Below are positions 23,664 to 31,690 of a DNA stretch of 43,129 bases, one piece after another. This DNA is from an uncultured Lachnospiraceae bacterium (GTDB lineage Bacteria; Bacillota; Clostridia; Lachnospirales; Lachnospiraceae), in the NCBI GenBank assembly GCA_947623805.1, contig CANQHZ010000026.1, positions 1 through 43,129 on the forward strand. The letters run 5' to 3'. Position 1 is the stretch's first letter; every line of letters begins with the position of its first letter. A program made the translations under genes and the position numbers. Under the pieces are notes generated by a model, which was not told where the DNA came from, ran no database searches, and was given only the letters and a program-made list of their open reading frames with translations.

Positions 23664-24290
23664 TTATTTTTGATTGATAATTCTATTTTCCCTATCCATA
23701 ACCTTACAATAGACCACAGCCACAATACTGCTCACAAACGTCGCCACAATTGCGGGTGCAATAATTCTTGTGGGATTGGTGCTGCCGTATTGGCTTCGGT
23801 ACGCTATTATATTTACGGGAATTAGCTGCAAGGATGATATATTCATTATTAAAAAAACGCACATTTCTCTGCTTGCCGCGCGTCCTTTTGCTTCTCCCAT
23901 ATATTCCTTGTTTCCTCTTTCCGTTTCAAGCTGCTCCAAATCGCTCATTGCCCTAAGCCCCGCAGGAGTTGCTGCCCAGCCTAAGCCTAAAATATTCGCC
24001 ACAAAATTTGCCGACATAGAATCAAGCGCTCTATGTCCTTTTGGTATCCTCGGAAATAAAAATCTCATAAGCGGTGATATGGCATTTGTCAGTGAACTTA
24101 TTACTCCTGCCTCCGCCGCTACCTCCATAAGTCCATTCCAAAACGCTACAATACCAAGCATTGATATACCAAGCGTCACGGCCTCTTTCGACGATGACAG
24201 CACGGCATCCGTCACAGCCTGCATATTTCCGCTAAGCGCGCCATATATAATTCCGATTATCAGCATCCCGCCCCACAGATAATTCATCAT
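23664..24290 (-). CDS. spmA: Spore maturation protein A (nucleoside-recognition/Gate domain)
   Basis: The 208-residue membrane protein matches SpmA in length and features: MNYLWGGMLIIGIIYG, SSSKEAVTLGISMLGIVAFWNGLMEVAAEAG, FPRIPKGHRAL, SANFVANILGLGWAATPAGLRAM and NISSLQLIPVNIIAYRSQYGS. SpmA acts in the spore membrane during core dehydration and is normally co-transcribed with spmB. Here no spmB follows; the gene stops at a terminator and the next gene downstream on its strand is the antiporter. Two adjacent ATG codons (24290 and 24287) are equally possible starts; GAGGG lies about 9 bases before the first. Confidence 0.88.
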   Translation of the reverse strand: MMNYLWGGMLIIGIIYGALSGNMQAVTDAVLSSSKEAVTLGISMLGIVAFWNGLMEVAAEAGVISSLTNAISPLMRFLFPRIPKGHRALDSMSANFVANILGLGWAATPAGLRAMSDLEQLETERGNKEYMGEAKGRAASREMCVFLIMNISSLQLIPVNIIAYRSQYGSTNPTRIIAPAIVATFVSSIVAVVYCKVMDRENRIINQK

Positions 24291-24310
24291 ACCGCAATAC
24301 CCTCTTGCGT

Positions 24311-24339
24311 ATTATATTATTAAAATTTATGTGATACAA
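24311..24339 (-). promoter_or_regulatory. Candidate promoter of spmA
   Basis: On the minus strand TTGTAT (24334-24339) and a perfect TATAAT (24311-24316) are separated by 17 bases, 20 bases before the spmA start. In Bacillus spmAB is read from sporulation sigma factors, so a sigma-A type element here would be unexpected. It may be fortuitous in this AT-rich gap. Confidence 0.45.
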
Positions 24340-24384
24340 ATACAATATATGCTGTTCAACCCGCTTCTTAAATTTTTCGCATCA

Positions 24385-24416
24385 AAAAATCCCTGACCAC
24401 ACAGGCAGGGATTTTT
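24385..24416 (-). terminator. Terminator of the ACP-acyltransferase operon
   Basis: AAAAATCCCTG (24385-24395) pairs with CAGGGATTTTT (24406-24416) around a 10-base loop. The stem carries T-runs in both directions. It lies 15 bases after the stop codon of the acyltransferase gene. Confidence 0.85.
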
Positions 24417-24430
24417 GCAACAAACATTAT

Positions 24431-25450
24431 TTATAATAAAATCTTCCGCATTACCTTGATTTTACACAAAATCCATACGGATAAGTAAGCACAGACAACA
24501 GCCACGGCAAAAAACACTGCTTCTCCAATCACAACGGGGAAAATGTCAGGATATATATGCAGCACCTTATTCAGTACATTGAGGAAAAACGGATGTATAA
24601 TATATATCCCAAAAGAATATTTGGATATTTGACTTATTATCCTGTTTTTGCTGCACTTTTCAAGGAAAGAGCTATCTGCCGCCAGTGCGAATATCGCAAC
24701 GGAATAAACTGCCACCAGCAAGTTATCCGGCGAATTGTCCGCTCCAAATGCCTGTCCGATTAACATTCCTATAGTGCCTGCCGCCAGCCAAAGCATAGAA
24801 CGACTTCTTTTCATTTTATGTTTTCTTATATAATATCCCATTAAAAAGTAAAAAGGGTATACCGTATTTATAGGTATCATTATTTCTATCGCAATACCAA
24901 ACAGCCTGTTCACTGCCGGACGCACTATAGTCAGTCCAAACAATATGGCAAGCATAAATCTGTAGGTTCTGTCATCTACGTTCTTTGTAAACGCCCTAAA
25001 TAATGGCAGCATAAGATACATTCCAAGCATCATATACACATACCACATATGTGTCCAGCTACGTCCCTCCAGCAGATTTTTGACAGAAACCGCCACAACA
25101 TGCGGTATATCTCCAAAACCATCACTCGCCGCTGTTTCCATAAGGCAATAAAGCAAGCCAAAAGTCAATAGCACAGCCGCCATTCTTGCAATATATTTTC
25201 CCGTCTTTTGCAGACTTATCTCCTTTTTATCGTCCAGCAAAAGATATCCGCTAATCATCACAAAACACGGCACTGCCCAGCGCACAAGTACCTGTATCAA
25301 GACGCAGTCAAAAAAACGCCTCGGTCCGCCTAGGCTTTCTATCGACACAGACGATGTCCAACCGCCTACAATGTGGATAAACACTATAGCACAGGCGGCA
25401 AATCCTCTCAGCGCGTCTATCCAGCCACAGCGCTTATATGACGAAGTCAT
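24431..25450 (-). CDS. Acyltransferase-3 family membrane protein
   Basis: The 339-residue protein has about ten membrane segments and the opening typical of acyltransferase-3 (OafA/WbbJ-like) proteins: RCGWIDALRGFAACAIVFIHI, with the conserved histidine near residue 26, then RWAVPCFVMISGYLL with the family motif for the second helix. WYVYMMLGMYLMLPLFRAF and KYSFGIYIIHPFFL near the end also fit. These enzymes acylate sugars or lipids at the membrane. Its ATG shares one base with the stop codon of the acyl-carrier-protein gene (TGATG), so the two are translated together, and the carrier may supply its acyl group. Confidence 0.88.
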   Translation of the reverse strand: MTSSYKRCGWIDALRGFAACAIVFIHIVGGWTSSVSIESLGGPRRFFDCVLIQVLVRWAVPCFVMISGYLLLDDKKEISLQKTGKYIARMAAVLLTFGLLYCLMETAASDGFGDIPHVVAVSVKNLLEGRSWTHMWYVYMMLGMYLMLPLFRAFTKNVDDRTYRFMLAILFGLTIVRPAVNRLFGIAIEIMIPINTVYPFYFLMGYYIRKHKMKRSRSMLWLAAGTIGMLIGQAFGADNSPDNLLVAVYSVAIFALAADSSFLEKCSKNRIISQISKYSFGIYIIHPFFLNVLNKVLHIYPDIFPVVIGEAVFFAVAVVCAYLSVWILCKIKVMRKILL

Positions 25451-25683
25451 CAGATATCAGCCCCTTGCTCTCTCAAAAACTCCACCACATCACCTACAGT
25501 GCGCACCCGCTTTTCCAGCTCCTCATAAGACACTTCAATGCCATACTCATCCTCAAATGCCATCACGAGCTCCACCAAATCTATCGAATCCGCCCCTAAA
25601 TCGTCTTTAAACGTCATATCTTCCTTAAGCTCTATTCCTGTCAAATGCAATTGCTCCTCAATAATCTCAAACACTCTCTCCAT
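25450..25683 (-). CDS. Acyl carrier protein, stand-alone
   Basis: The start is the ATG at 25683, with GGAGG 7 bases upstream. The 77-residue acidic protein has the ACP four-helix pattern and the phosphopantetheine attachment site in DDLGADSIDLVELVMAFED (Ser near residue 36), with the helix III region YGIEVSYEEL and a final VGDVVEFL. It needs a phosphopantetheinyl transferase encoded elsewhere. It is not next to fatty-acid synthesis genes but is coupled to a membrane acyltransferase, so it probably serves a special acyl transfer rather than general lipid synthesis. It could still be the general ACP of the cell. Confidence 0.9.
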   Translation of the reverse strand: MERVFEIIEEQLHLTGIELKEDMTFKDDLGADSIDLVELVMAFEDEYGIEVSYEELEKRVRTVGDVVEFLREQGADI

Positions 25684-25743
25684 ATACAAACCTCCACCTT
25701 GCACACCCCTCCATGCGCAGACACTAAAAATATACCAAAAGGA

Positions 25744-25772
25744 AGTATATTATTACATATTGCGTTTGTCAA
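25744..25772 (-). promoter_or_regulatory. Sigma-A promoter of the ACP-acyltransferase operon
   Basis: On the minus strand TTGACA (25767-25772) and TATACT (25744-25749) are exactly 17 bases apart. A short inverted repeat (GTATATT facing AATATAC, around 25730-25752) overlaps the -10 and could be an operator. Confidence 0.8.
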
Positions 25773-25826
25773 CTGTTTTATGCCTGTCCCTGCAATTTTA
25801 TTTTTCAATAAATTTTAAAAGAGCGC

Positions 25827-25860
25827 AAAAAAGAAACAGCCATAAATGCTGTTTCTTTTT
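25827..25860 (-). terminator. Bidirectional terminator downstream of ftsH
   Basis: AAAGAAACAGC (25830-25840) pairs with GCTGTTTCTTT (25848-25858) around a 7-base loop, with T-runs on both strands. It is the first good hairpin after ftsH, 134 bases beyond its stop codon, and probably ends the tilS-hpt-ftsH transcript. Confidence 0.75.
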
Positions 25861-25991
25861 AGAGAAGGTATTTCTTTCCTATTGGGGTATAGCAAAAAAA
25901 CTATAAATATATTGGGGTTACATTTTGTATTATATCAGCGATACCATATAATGTCCATTTATACAATTCACAAATTTTACAAAGCCGTAAG

Positions 25992-27863
25992 TTAATTTTT
26001 GTGTATATTCACCAAATCTTTCTCTTTTTCGTCATTTTCATTCTTTTCACCCGCATTATCCGCAAAAAGCTTTTCAAACTCATCACGTCCGATTTTTTCT
26101 TTTTCAATCAAAAGCTTTGCGCAGTTATGGAGAACAGCCTCATTTTCCATGATAATGCTCTTTGCCTTTTTGTAGCACTCGTCAATAATCGCCTTGACTT
26201 CCACATCTATCGCGCTTGCAACCGCCTCAGAATGACTTCTCGTATGCGCAAGGTCTCGCCCGATAAATACTTCATTGTCATCTTCGTCATAGTTGATAAC
26301 GCCGATATTCTCTGAAAAGCCATAGCGCGTAACCATTGCCCTGGCAACTTTTGTCGCCTTTTTAATGTCGCTTGACGCGCCTGTAGTTATATCGTCAAAT
26401 ATAACTTCCTCCGCAATACGTCCCCCAAGCGATACCATAATGTCCTGCATCATCTTTCCCTTTGTGTTGAACATCTCATCACGTTCAGGCAGCGGCATTG
26501 TATATCCCGCCGCACCCAGGCCTGTAGGTATGATTGACACGGTATACACAGGTCCCACATCCGGCAGCACGTGGAAAAGTATCGCGTGCCCCGCCTCGTG
26601 ATACGCCGTGATGCGCTTTTCCTTGTCGGATATAATGCGGCTCTTTTTCTCCGCTCCGATTCCTACCTTTATGAAAGATTTCTTGATATCTTCCTGAACT
26701 ATATACGCACGGTTGTCCTTTGCTGCGCATATCGCGGATTCGTTCAAAAGATTTTCCAAATCCGCACCTGTAAAACCTGCCGTTGTCTGCGCCACCTGTT
26801 TTAAGTCCACATCCTCGGCAAGCGGCTTGTTTTTGGCATGAATATTGAGAATGTCTTCCCTGCCGCCTACATCGGGGGGCGCTACGCTGATTTTCCTGTC
26901 AAAACGTCCCGGTCTTAAGATAGCGGGGTCCAGTATATCCACACGGTTCGTCGCCGCCATCACTATAATTCCCTCGTTTGTGCCAAATCCGTCCATCTCT
27001 ACAAGGAGTTGGTTTAATGTCTGCTCGCGCTCGTCATGTCCGCCTCCCATACCTGTACCTCTGCGCCTTGCCACAGCATCAATCTCGTCGATAAACACGA
27101 TACACGGCGCATTTTTCTTGGCATCCGCAAACAAGTCCCTCACGCGTGACGCGCCGACGCCGACAAACATTTCCACAAAATCCGAACCCGATATTGAAAA
27201 GAACGGCACATGCGCCTCGCCTGCAATAGCCTTGGCAAGCAGCGTCTTACCCGTACCGGGCGCTCCCTCCAAAAGCACGCCCTTGGGAATCCTGGCGCCC
27301 ACCTTTGTATATTTGAGAGGGTCTTTTAGGAAGTCTACTATCTCCTCCAAATCCTCCTTTTCCTCCTGAAGTCCGGCAACGTCCTTGAGTGTAATATCTC
27401 CGCCCGTGGAAAGCCTTGCGCGGCTCTTTCCAAAGTTCATCATCTTACCGCCGCCATTGTTGCCCGCATTCTGCGCGTTCATCATGCTGAACATAAAAAC
27501 AATCACCACTACCAGCATAAGCAGCGGCAAAAGCTCCGTCAAAAACCAGTTTTCCTGCGGTACGTCCCTGACTACCGGGTCTATATTGTATTTTTCAAGG
27601 GTTTCCTGAATTTCCACCACGTCCGACACATACAGCGTCCTCTGCTGATTATTTTTCAACGTGACATAAACCGTACCCGTAGGGACTTGCTCATTTGGGT
27701 GTATCTCCACATCCACTATAAGTCCCTCTTTTAGCTGACTTTCAAATTCACCCTTTGTGTAGGAATCATCGGTCCCCCTGATAGTGCCTACCCATATAGT
27801 GACAAACACGAGAATCATTATAATTATAAAAGTTAAATTAATTCCTTTTGCGCCTTTTCCCAA
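25992..27863 (-). CDS. ftsH: ATP-dependent zinc metalloprotease FtsH
   Basis: The 623-residue protein has two membrane helices (about 9-26 and 108-126) around an extracytoplasmic domain. An AAA+ module follows, with Walker A GAPGTGKT, the pore motif [15 protein letters not shown], Walker B IVFIDEID and the second region of homology [20 protein letters not shown]. The zinc protease has HEAGH, with the third ligand Asp in [11 protein letters not shown]. It degrades membrane and short-lived cytosolic proteins at the inner membrane. The start is a TTG (27863) with GGAG 7 bases upstream. The tail is acidic and lysine-rich. It lies 27 bases after hpt in the tilS-hpt-ftsH order common to Firmicutes. 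Confidence 0.98.
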   Translation of the reverse strand: MGKGAKGINLTFIIIMILVFVTIWVGTIRGTDDSYTKGEFESQLKEGLIVDVEIHPNEQVPTGTVYVTLKNNQQRTLYVSDVVEIQETLEKYNIDPVVRDVPQENWFLTELLPLLMLVVVIVFMFSMMNAQNAGNNGGGKMMNFGKSRARLSTGGDITLKDVAGLQEEKEDLEEIVDFLKDPLKYTKVGARIPKGVLLEGAPGTGKTLLAKAIAGEAHVPFFSISGSDFVEMFVGVGASRVRDLFADAKKNAPCIVFIDEIDAVARRRGTGMGGGHDEREQTLNQLLVEMDGFGTNEGIIVMAATNRVDILDPAILRPGRFDRKISVAPPDVGGREDILNIHAKNKPLAEDVDLKQVAQTTAGFTGADLENLLNESAICAAKDNRAYIVQEDIKKSFIKVGIGAEKKSRIISDKEKRITAYHEAGHAILFHVLPDVGPVYTVSIIPTGLGAAGYTMPLPERDEMFNTKGKMMQDIMVSLGGRIAEEVIFDDITTGASSDIKKATKVARAMVTRYGFSENIGVINYDEDDNEVFIGRDLAHTRSHSEAVASAIDVEVKAIIDECYKKAKSIIMENEAVLHNCAKLLIEKEKIGRDEFEKLFADNAGEKNENDEKEKDLVNIHKN

Positions 27864-27890
27864 TTTCTTTCTCCTATTCCTGCTTTTACG

Positions 27891-28415
27891 CTAATTTAGT
27901 TCAACCACCCCAATATAGGGAAGATTTCTGTATCTTTGGTTGTAGTCAAGACCGTAACCTACCACAAACTTATCAGGTATCTCAAAGCCTGTATAATCAA
28001 CATGCACGTCTATCACGCGTCTGTCCGGCTTATCAAGCAAGGTGCAGAGTGCAAGGCTTCTGGGACCCCGCTGCTGCAAAAGCTCCAAGAGATAACTCAG
28101 CGTCCTGCCCGAATCGACGATATCCTCCACCACAATAACATCCTTGTCCTTTAGCGGTTCGTCCAAGTCCTTGACTATCTTCACCACACCGCTTGATTTT
28201 GTGGCTCCGCCGTAGCTCGATACCGACATAAAATCAATAGACACGGGTACAGTTATGCGCTTTGCAAGCTCACACATAAAAAAGCTGCCGCCTTTCAGCA
28301 CGCATACCAAGTGTACCTGCTTTCCCGCGTAATCGCGGCTTATCTGCTCTCCTATAGCGCTTATTCTCGCGTCCACTTCTTTCTCTGAAAGTAATACTCT
28401 GACATTTTCAGCCAT
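27891..28415 (-). CDS. hpt: Hypoxanthine phosphoribosyltransferase
   Basis: The 174-residue enzyme converts hypoxanthine (or guanine) and PRPP to IMP or GMP in purine salvage. The PRPP-binding signature VIVVEDIVDSGRTL is near residue 95-108. The flexible loop SSYGGATKSSG, the LKGG turn in VCVLKGGSFF, and the purine-site segment PDKFVVGYGLDYNQRYRNLPYIG are all present. GGAGG lies 6 bases before the ATG. It stands between tilS and ftsH, as in Bacillus, where Hpt also interacts with TilS. Confidence 0.97.
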   Translation of the reverse strand: MAENVRVLLSEKEVDARISAIGEQISRDYAGKQVHLVCVLKGGSFFMCELAKRITVPVSIDFMSVSSYGGATKSSGVVKIVKDLDEPLKDKDVIVVEDIVDSGRTLSYLLELLQQRGPRSLALCTLLDKPDRRVIDVHVDYTGFEIPDKFVVGYGLDYNQRYRNLPYIGVVELN

Positions 28416-28466
28416 ATCAATCCTCCATGCCGCCGATACCGCCTTGAGAGCGGCTCAAACACTGAA

Positions 28467-29909
28467 CTAATGGTTTACGTACTGCGTAAATTCAGCTTTA
28501 AGGACAAGCTTTGTATCCTCCAAAACCTTGTAGTAATTGCTGATACGCCATCCGACTGCCCATATGATATGGCTGTTTTCGGCTAAAAGACAAATGCTGT
28601 CTCTTTCCTGCGCCGCTATCTTTTCATCTGCAAAATACGATTTCAGGGTTTTGTGCTGATTTGACGAATTTATTGTCAAAAAATCACCCGTTTTCCGAGT
28701 TCTTATGACAATATTATCTTTTATTTTACCATAATCAAACCATTTAGTATACTTTTTTTGTTCAATATTTTGCAAATTACTTTTATTTATGACAGAAAAC
28801 TCGATTTTTCCCTGTTTTCCCCACTCAAAGGAAAGGCTTTTGCCCTCCCCTAAGCTCTCTAACTGCTCCTTTGTCACCTCTATCTGCGGATACTCGTCCG
28901 CATTTTTGTCAAAAGCCTCCCTTTTTCCAATCGTCACGCCCTCATAAGTCCGCAATGCCCTTAATCCGTAAGGAAAGTCTATGCTTCTCCCGCACTGCTT
29001 GTCAAACAGTTCCAGCAGCTGCCTGACATGGACCGCTTCTATATCCTTTCTGCTGCCTGCAGCGCGCATGAGCGCCTCCATTGCGACATAGCCTTTCAGC
29101 GTATCATGCAGAACGGCAAAGCGCTCTGCGTTTATATTGCAGAGCACAAATGCATGACCTGCGCCACTTTGCTCATTTGACACCACACATTCCTTATACG
29201 CGTTCGCGGTAAGCGCCTCTATCAAGTCATATGCGTCCTTAATCCTTTCACACGCATCACCTATGCGGCTTATAACAGACGGGCTTATTTCACTTTGAGC
29301 TGTTTTAAGTATATGATGACGGATTTTATTTCTTGTATAATTATCCTCAAAATTTGTGGCATCTATGCAGAATTTAATATTGCGTTCCCTCAAAAAGTCT
29401 TCTATTTCAGCCCTCTCAAGACACATAAGCGGTCTTACTATTTTTTCGCGCACAGGTCTTATCCCTACAAGTCCTCTAAGCGAGCTGCCTCTGAAAAGGT
29501 TGAACAAAAATGTCTCACAGCAGTCATTTTTATTGTGCGCCACGGCTATTTTGCCTTTTCTCTCGCCAAGCGCTTCGTAAAATGCCTCGTACCTGACATT
29601 TCTTCCCGCTTCCTCAACAGAAATATGCCTCTCTGACGCTATCTTTTCCACATCACACTCTACCAGCGTAAAAGGTAGGTCATATTGTCTGCAAAGCTCT
29701 CTCACATATTCGGCGTCCTCCCCCGCTTCACGCCTTATGAGATGATTTATATGCACAACGCCGATTTCCAAATCAAATACCTTTTTGAGCTCAAGCAGCA
29801 TGAAAAGAAGACAGACCGAATCCGCACCGCCGGACACTCCTGCCACTACATAATCCTTTTCCTCAAACATATGCTGCTGCGCCGCGTACTCCAACACCCT
29901 GTTTATCAT
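28467..29909 (-). CDS. tilS: tRNA(Ile)-lysidine synthetase
   Basis: The 480-residue enzyme modifies C34 of the minor tRNA-Ile so that it reads AUA. The PP-loop SGGADSVCLL (residues 26-35) and the N-type ATPase core NHLIRREAGEDAEYVRELC, AHNKNDCCETFLFNLFRGS and IRPVREKIVRPL mark the catalytic domain. The C-terminal third matches the TilS substrate-binding region and ends in QERDSICLLAENSHIIWAVGWRI. GGGGGA lies about 9 bases before the ATG. It follows spoIIE by 43 bases and precedes hpt by 51. Confidence 0.96.
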   Translation of the reverse strand: MINRVLEYAAQQHMFEEKDYVVAGVSGGADSVCLLFMLLELKKVFDLEIGVVHINHLIRREAGEDAEYVRELCRQYDLPFTLVECDVEKIASERHISVEEAGRNVRYEAFYEALGERKGKIAVAHNKNDCCETFLFNLFRGSSLRGLVGIRPVREKIVRPLMCLERAEIEDFLRERNIKFCIDATNFEDNYTRNKIRHHILKTAQSEISPSVISRIGDACERIKDAYDLIEALTANAYKECVVSNEQSGAGHAFVLCNINAERFAVLHDTLKGYVAMEALMRAAGSRKDIEAVHVRQLLELFDKQCGRSIDFPYGLRALRTYEGVTIGKREAFDKNADEYPQIEVTKEQLESLGEGKSLSFEWGKQGKIEFSVINKSNLQNIEQKKYTKWFDYGKIKDNIVIRTRKTGDFLTINSSNQHKTLKSYFADEKIAAQERDSICLLAENSHIIWAVGWRISNYYKVLEDTKLVLKAEFTQYVNH

Positions 29910-29952
29910 TTACCGTAGTCCCCCACACCGCTTTAGCGGCTTACTTTCTCAT

Positions 29953-31134
29953 TCACTTGTATATGTTTTTCAGTACTGAGCATACAAGCACTGTCATATC
30001 GTCAGTTATATGGCCTCCCTGAAGATTTATTGCGCTCCTTAGCAGATAATCCGAAAGACCTCTTGGATTTAGCGTGCTGCTTTTTGATATCGCCTGCGCA
30101 AGCCCTCCCAAAACCTTGTCATCAAATGCGTCAGCTATTCCGTCGGAAACCATTATCAGCATATCCCCATGCTCCAGCCGCGCCGACTGCAGCATAGGAT
30201 AAAGCTCTGCCATGCCGCCGAGCGGGAGCGTATCTGAGGCAATCTCCTCCACACGACTGCCGCGTTTTATATAGCTTGGCGCTGCCCCCGCCTTAAGAAA
30301 TTCAGCCTCACCTGTCAAAAGGTTAAGTGAGCACAAATCAAGCGTCGTAAGCTTACAGCACTGCGCCTGAGATGACAGCGCACTGTTTGCCATCGCAAAC
30401 GCCTTTTCCTTGTGAAATCCCGCCTCAAGGAGCTTCTCCATAAGCTCTATGACTGCCTGACTGTCCTTATTCGCAATCTCACCGCTGCCCATTCCGTCCG
30501 CTATCATGAGAATTGTCTGATTTTGATTATATTCCTCCAGCGAAAAATTGTCACCTGAAATTTTTTCGCCCTCCTTTACCGCCCTTGAAACGGCACTCAT
30601 CACAGCATAACGAGGCTCGTCCTCAAATATGAATGTCTCGTATCGTCTGCTAAGCTGCTGCGCGCTCTCATACGCCGGAGCAAGCCGTCTGTTGAAAAAA
30701 AGCGACAAAAGCCCTCCAAACTCCGCCGCACCAAGCACACGCCTGCCGTTTAGCCTTGCCTCTATACTTATCCTGTCTGTAAAGTCACCGCTATCCAAAA
30801 ACATAATCCCACGCACAGCAATACCGTTTTTCCTGAGATATTGTATGAGCGCCCTGCGTTTGTGCTCCATGGGAACGCTTACGCGCACAGTAGTATCAGC
30901 GACCTCTGCAAACGCCTGCGATATCTCGCTTAAATGATTTGCAAACACTTGGTTTGCCTGATACATCTGATGCTGATACAGAATGTCGTTTCTACCGCCT
31001 ATGCTTTCTTCCTGCGGCATATCGCGATAAAGCTTGGAAAGCTCCTCATAAGTCTTTGAAAGGCAATACAGCTTTTTCTTGCTGTAACCCGCAAATAAAT
31101 AACCATCTATTTTATTGTTCTCTTTTAACTTCAT
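29953..31134 (-). CDS. spoIIE: SpoIIE-family PP2C phosphatase lacking the membrane domain
   Basis: The start is the ATG at 31134, with GGGAG 9 bases upstream. The 393-residue protein is a soluble SpoIIE: a central region (about 30-180) like the SpoIIE regulatory domain, and a PP2C-type phosphatase (about 185-390) with metal-site motifs LMIADGMGSGE, MVSDGIADAF and ITDDMTVLV. Bacillus SpoIIE has about 820 residues, with ten membrane helices that this protein lacks entirely. It stands where spoIIE is expected, between divIC and tilS, so it is probably the true gene, dephosphorylating SpoIIAA to release sigma F. How it finds the septum without membrane helices is open. A candidate Spo0A-controlled promoter lies directly upstream. 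Confidence 0.85.
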   Translation of the reverse strand: MKLKENNKIDGYLFAGYSKKKLYCLSKTYEELSKLYRDMPQEESIGGRNDILYQHQMYQANQVFANHLSEISQAFAEVADTTVRVSVPMEHKRRALIQYLRKNGIAVRGIMFLDSGDFTDRISIEARLNGRRVLGAAEFGGLLSLFFNRRLAPAYESAQQLSRRYETFIFEDEPRYAVMSAVSRAVKEGEKISGDNFSLEEYNQNQTILMIADGMGSGEIANKDSQAVIELMEKLLEAGFHKEKAFAMANSALSSQAQCCKLTTLDLCSLNLLTGEAEFLKAGAAPSYIKRGSRVEEIASDTLPLGGMAELYPMLQSARLEHGDMLIMVSDGIADAFDDKVLGGLAQAISKSSTLNPRGLSDYLLRSAINLQGGHITDDMTVLVCSVLKNIYK

Positions 31135-31159
31135 CACTAAAATCTCCCTTCGCGCTTTG

Positions 31160-31201
31160 ATTATACCAGTATAAATGCCCACGGCATAATTTTTTGTCAA
31201 A
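31160..31201 (-). promoter_or_regulatory. Candidate Spo0A-activated promoter of spoIIE
   Basis: On the minus strand TTGACA (31195-31200) and TATACT (31168-31173) are 21 bases apart, longer than a normal sigma-A promoter but the same wide spacing known for spoIIE and spoIIG in Bacillus. On the plus strand TTTGTCAAA (31193-31201) fits the 0A-box consensus TTTGTCRAA and overlaps the -35. A second hexamer TATAAT with an upstream TG (31160-31165) could instead act as an extended -10. Confidence 0.6.
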
Positions 31202-31242
31202 TTTGCGAAAGGATTTTATGTTTTTGAACTTTTTTTATTGAC

Positions 31243-31291
31243 AAAAACTGCATCTTATCTACTTTAAATACTTAAAGTAAATCAGATGCAG
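31243..31291 (-). terminator. Terminator of the rqcP-yabP-yabQ-divIC operon
   Basis: CTGCATCT (31248-31255) pairs with AGATGCAG (31284-31291), with a second inner stem ACTTTAA/TTAAAGT. On the minus strand TTTTTGT follows. It lies just after the divIC stop codon and isolates spoIIE from the upstream operon. Confidence 0.85.
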
Positions 31292-31297
31292 CAAATT

Positions 31298-31690
31298 TCA
31301 GTCGGTCTCCTTAAATATTATCTCATTGTCATACACCAGCCCCAGCTTATCCTTGGCTACCTCCTCTGCGTACTTTTTTGTCTTTGTGTATGTTTCCAGC
31401 TCTTTTAACTCATCCGTTCGGGCGTTTTCCTGCTCGATAAGCTGTTCAAGCTCATTCTCCCTTGCAGCGTATTTTTGCTCTTTCTCTCTAAGGGAATAGG
31501 AATGTACGCCTACTGCAACCACCATTATTACTATCGCTATCGTCACTATCGTCAATCCAAAGCGGTTTTCATTGCGAGAACGAAGAAACTCAGGCTTTCT
31601 TTTTCTGCCGTTTGACTTTTTCCTGTTTCCTTTTGGGCTTGCCGCCACAGGCGCCTTCAGTGCCCTTGTCATTTTGGATGTCCGTGGCAT
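31298..31690 (-). CDS. divIC: Septum formation initiator family protein (DivIC/FtsB-like)
   Basis: The 130-residue protein has a lysine/arginine-rich cytoplasmic head (1-44), one membrane helix (about 45-65) and an extracellular coiled coil (about 68-110, EKEQKYAARENELEQLIEQEN) ending in YAEEVAKDKLGLVYDNEIIF, the conserved close of DivIC/FtsB proteins. It should join FtsL and DivIB in the division complex. GGAGG 7 bases before the ATG at 31690 supports this start, although it lies 101 bases inside yabQ. It is last in the conserved HU-rqcP-yabP-yabQ-divIC cluster. Confidence 0.9.
   Translation of the reverse strand: MPRTSKMTRALKAPVAASPKGNRKKSNGRKRKPEFLRSRNENRFGLTIVTIAIVIMVVAVGVHSYSLREKEQKYAARENELEQLIEQENARTDELKELETYTKTKKYAEEVAKDKLGLVYDNEIIFKETD

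Larger units (their letters stand above)
25684..25991. other. Intergenic region between ACP gene and ftsH
   Basis: The 308-base gap holds the ACP promoter, the terminator hairpin at 25830-25858, and an AT-rich stretch after ftsH with two copies of ATTGGGGT (around 25879 and 25911). No further gene is supported. Confidence 0.5.

Noticed and set aside
26845-27369. Plus-strand reading frame of 174 codons
   Set aside because: It lies opposite the AAA+ domain of ftsH; its composition reflects the antisense of conserved ATPase codons.
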